Shown in pieces: positions 63,883 to 64,000 of a stretch of 64,000 nt of DNA. The notes below the pieces were generated by a model. That model worked only from the letters and a program-made list of their open reading frames with translations. It did not search any database and was not told the DNA's origin. Position 1 is the first letter of the stretch. Each line of letters begins with the position of its first letter. A program made the translations under genes and the position numbers. The DNA is from Verpa conica (taxonomy: Eukaryota; Ascomycota; Pezizomycetes; Pezizales; Morchellaceae), in contig JAUFSD010000006.1 of NCBI GenBank assembly GCA_033030425.1, positions 620,001-684,000 on the forward strand, in the 5' to 3' direction.

Positions 63883-64000
63883 TGGTGTTGTGGGTTGTGT
63901 GAGGGGAGGGATTCCTTTATTTCAATTGCGTTTGGGGGTTCGTATACTTACAGGCAGCTAGAAATAAGATACTACCGCCAATAAAGGTTTTGGTATGTAT

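Overview
The window is nuclear DNA from a filamentous ascomycete (Pezizomycotina). The evidence is a VosA-type velvet regulator, a fungal-type SRP40, a CDC4 F-box/WD40 protein, the 151-residue uS15 protein RPS13, and about 55 spliceosomal introns, mostly 50-110 nt, in 15 confident genes. Intron density is high for the group (RPS13 has five, VosA six, the MYST acetyltransferase seven), which would fit an early-diverging lineage such as Pezizomycetes or Orbiliomycetes. I cannot name the species.

Genes from left to right: CDC4 (+, 1262-4680); a 7.1 kb gene-free stretch, AT-rich from about 6.5 kb; mitochondrial-type peptidyl-tRNA hydrolase PTH2 (+, 11799-12722); complex I 51 kDa subunit (-, 13159-14944); SAPS-domain SIT4/PP6-associated protein (-, 17095-20307) with unexplained acidic exons downstream (16131-16698); a 129-residue unknown ORF (-); ESCRT-III protein VPS60 (+, 22678-23808); a 2OG-Fe(II) prolyl-4-hydroxylase-like enzyme (-, 24265-25121); another AT-rich gap; complex I MWFE/NDUFA1-type subunit (-, 27207-27729), divergent from a PHD-MYST acetyltransferase (+, 28433-31970); a 6.8 kb gap ending in a pyrimidine-rich region; VosA (+, 38789-40697); a 1218-residue unknown protein with one C-terminal membrane segment (+, 42132-46036); the COMPASS subunit SDC1 (-, 46885-47879); UTP23 (-, 48272-49289); RPS13 (-, 49995-50863); an AT-rich gap; beta-carbonic anhydrase (-, 54320-55103); a gap; SRP40 (-, 56970-58923), divergent from exocyst SEC3 (+, 59572-63882).

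The genes are housekeeping or regulatory and do not form a pathway cluster. Loose themes recur: two complex I subunits, two chromatin genes (MYST, SDC1), three ribosome-biogenesis or ribosomal genes (UTP23, RPS13, SRP40), and two membrane-traffic genes (VPS60, SEC3). Between them lie AT-rich, stop-rich islands with no recognisable genes, probably decayed repeats. I found no rRNA, CRISPR array, intact transposon or secondary-metabolite cluster.

I did not find a clear new system. The best leads are: a group of introns whose donors begin GTC where family conservation leaves little choice; a 192-nt VPS60 intron that is in frame, free of stops and encodes hydrophobic sequence if retained; tRNA-like elements with RNA polymerase III-type boxes in the AT-rich islands; and the 1218-residue orphan membrane protein. 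Exon boundaries were worked out by hand from splice signals and conserved protein junctions; none was tested against RNA.
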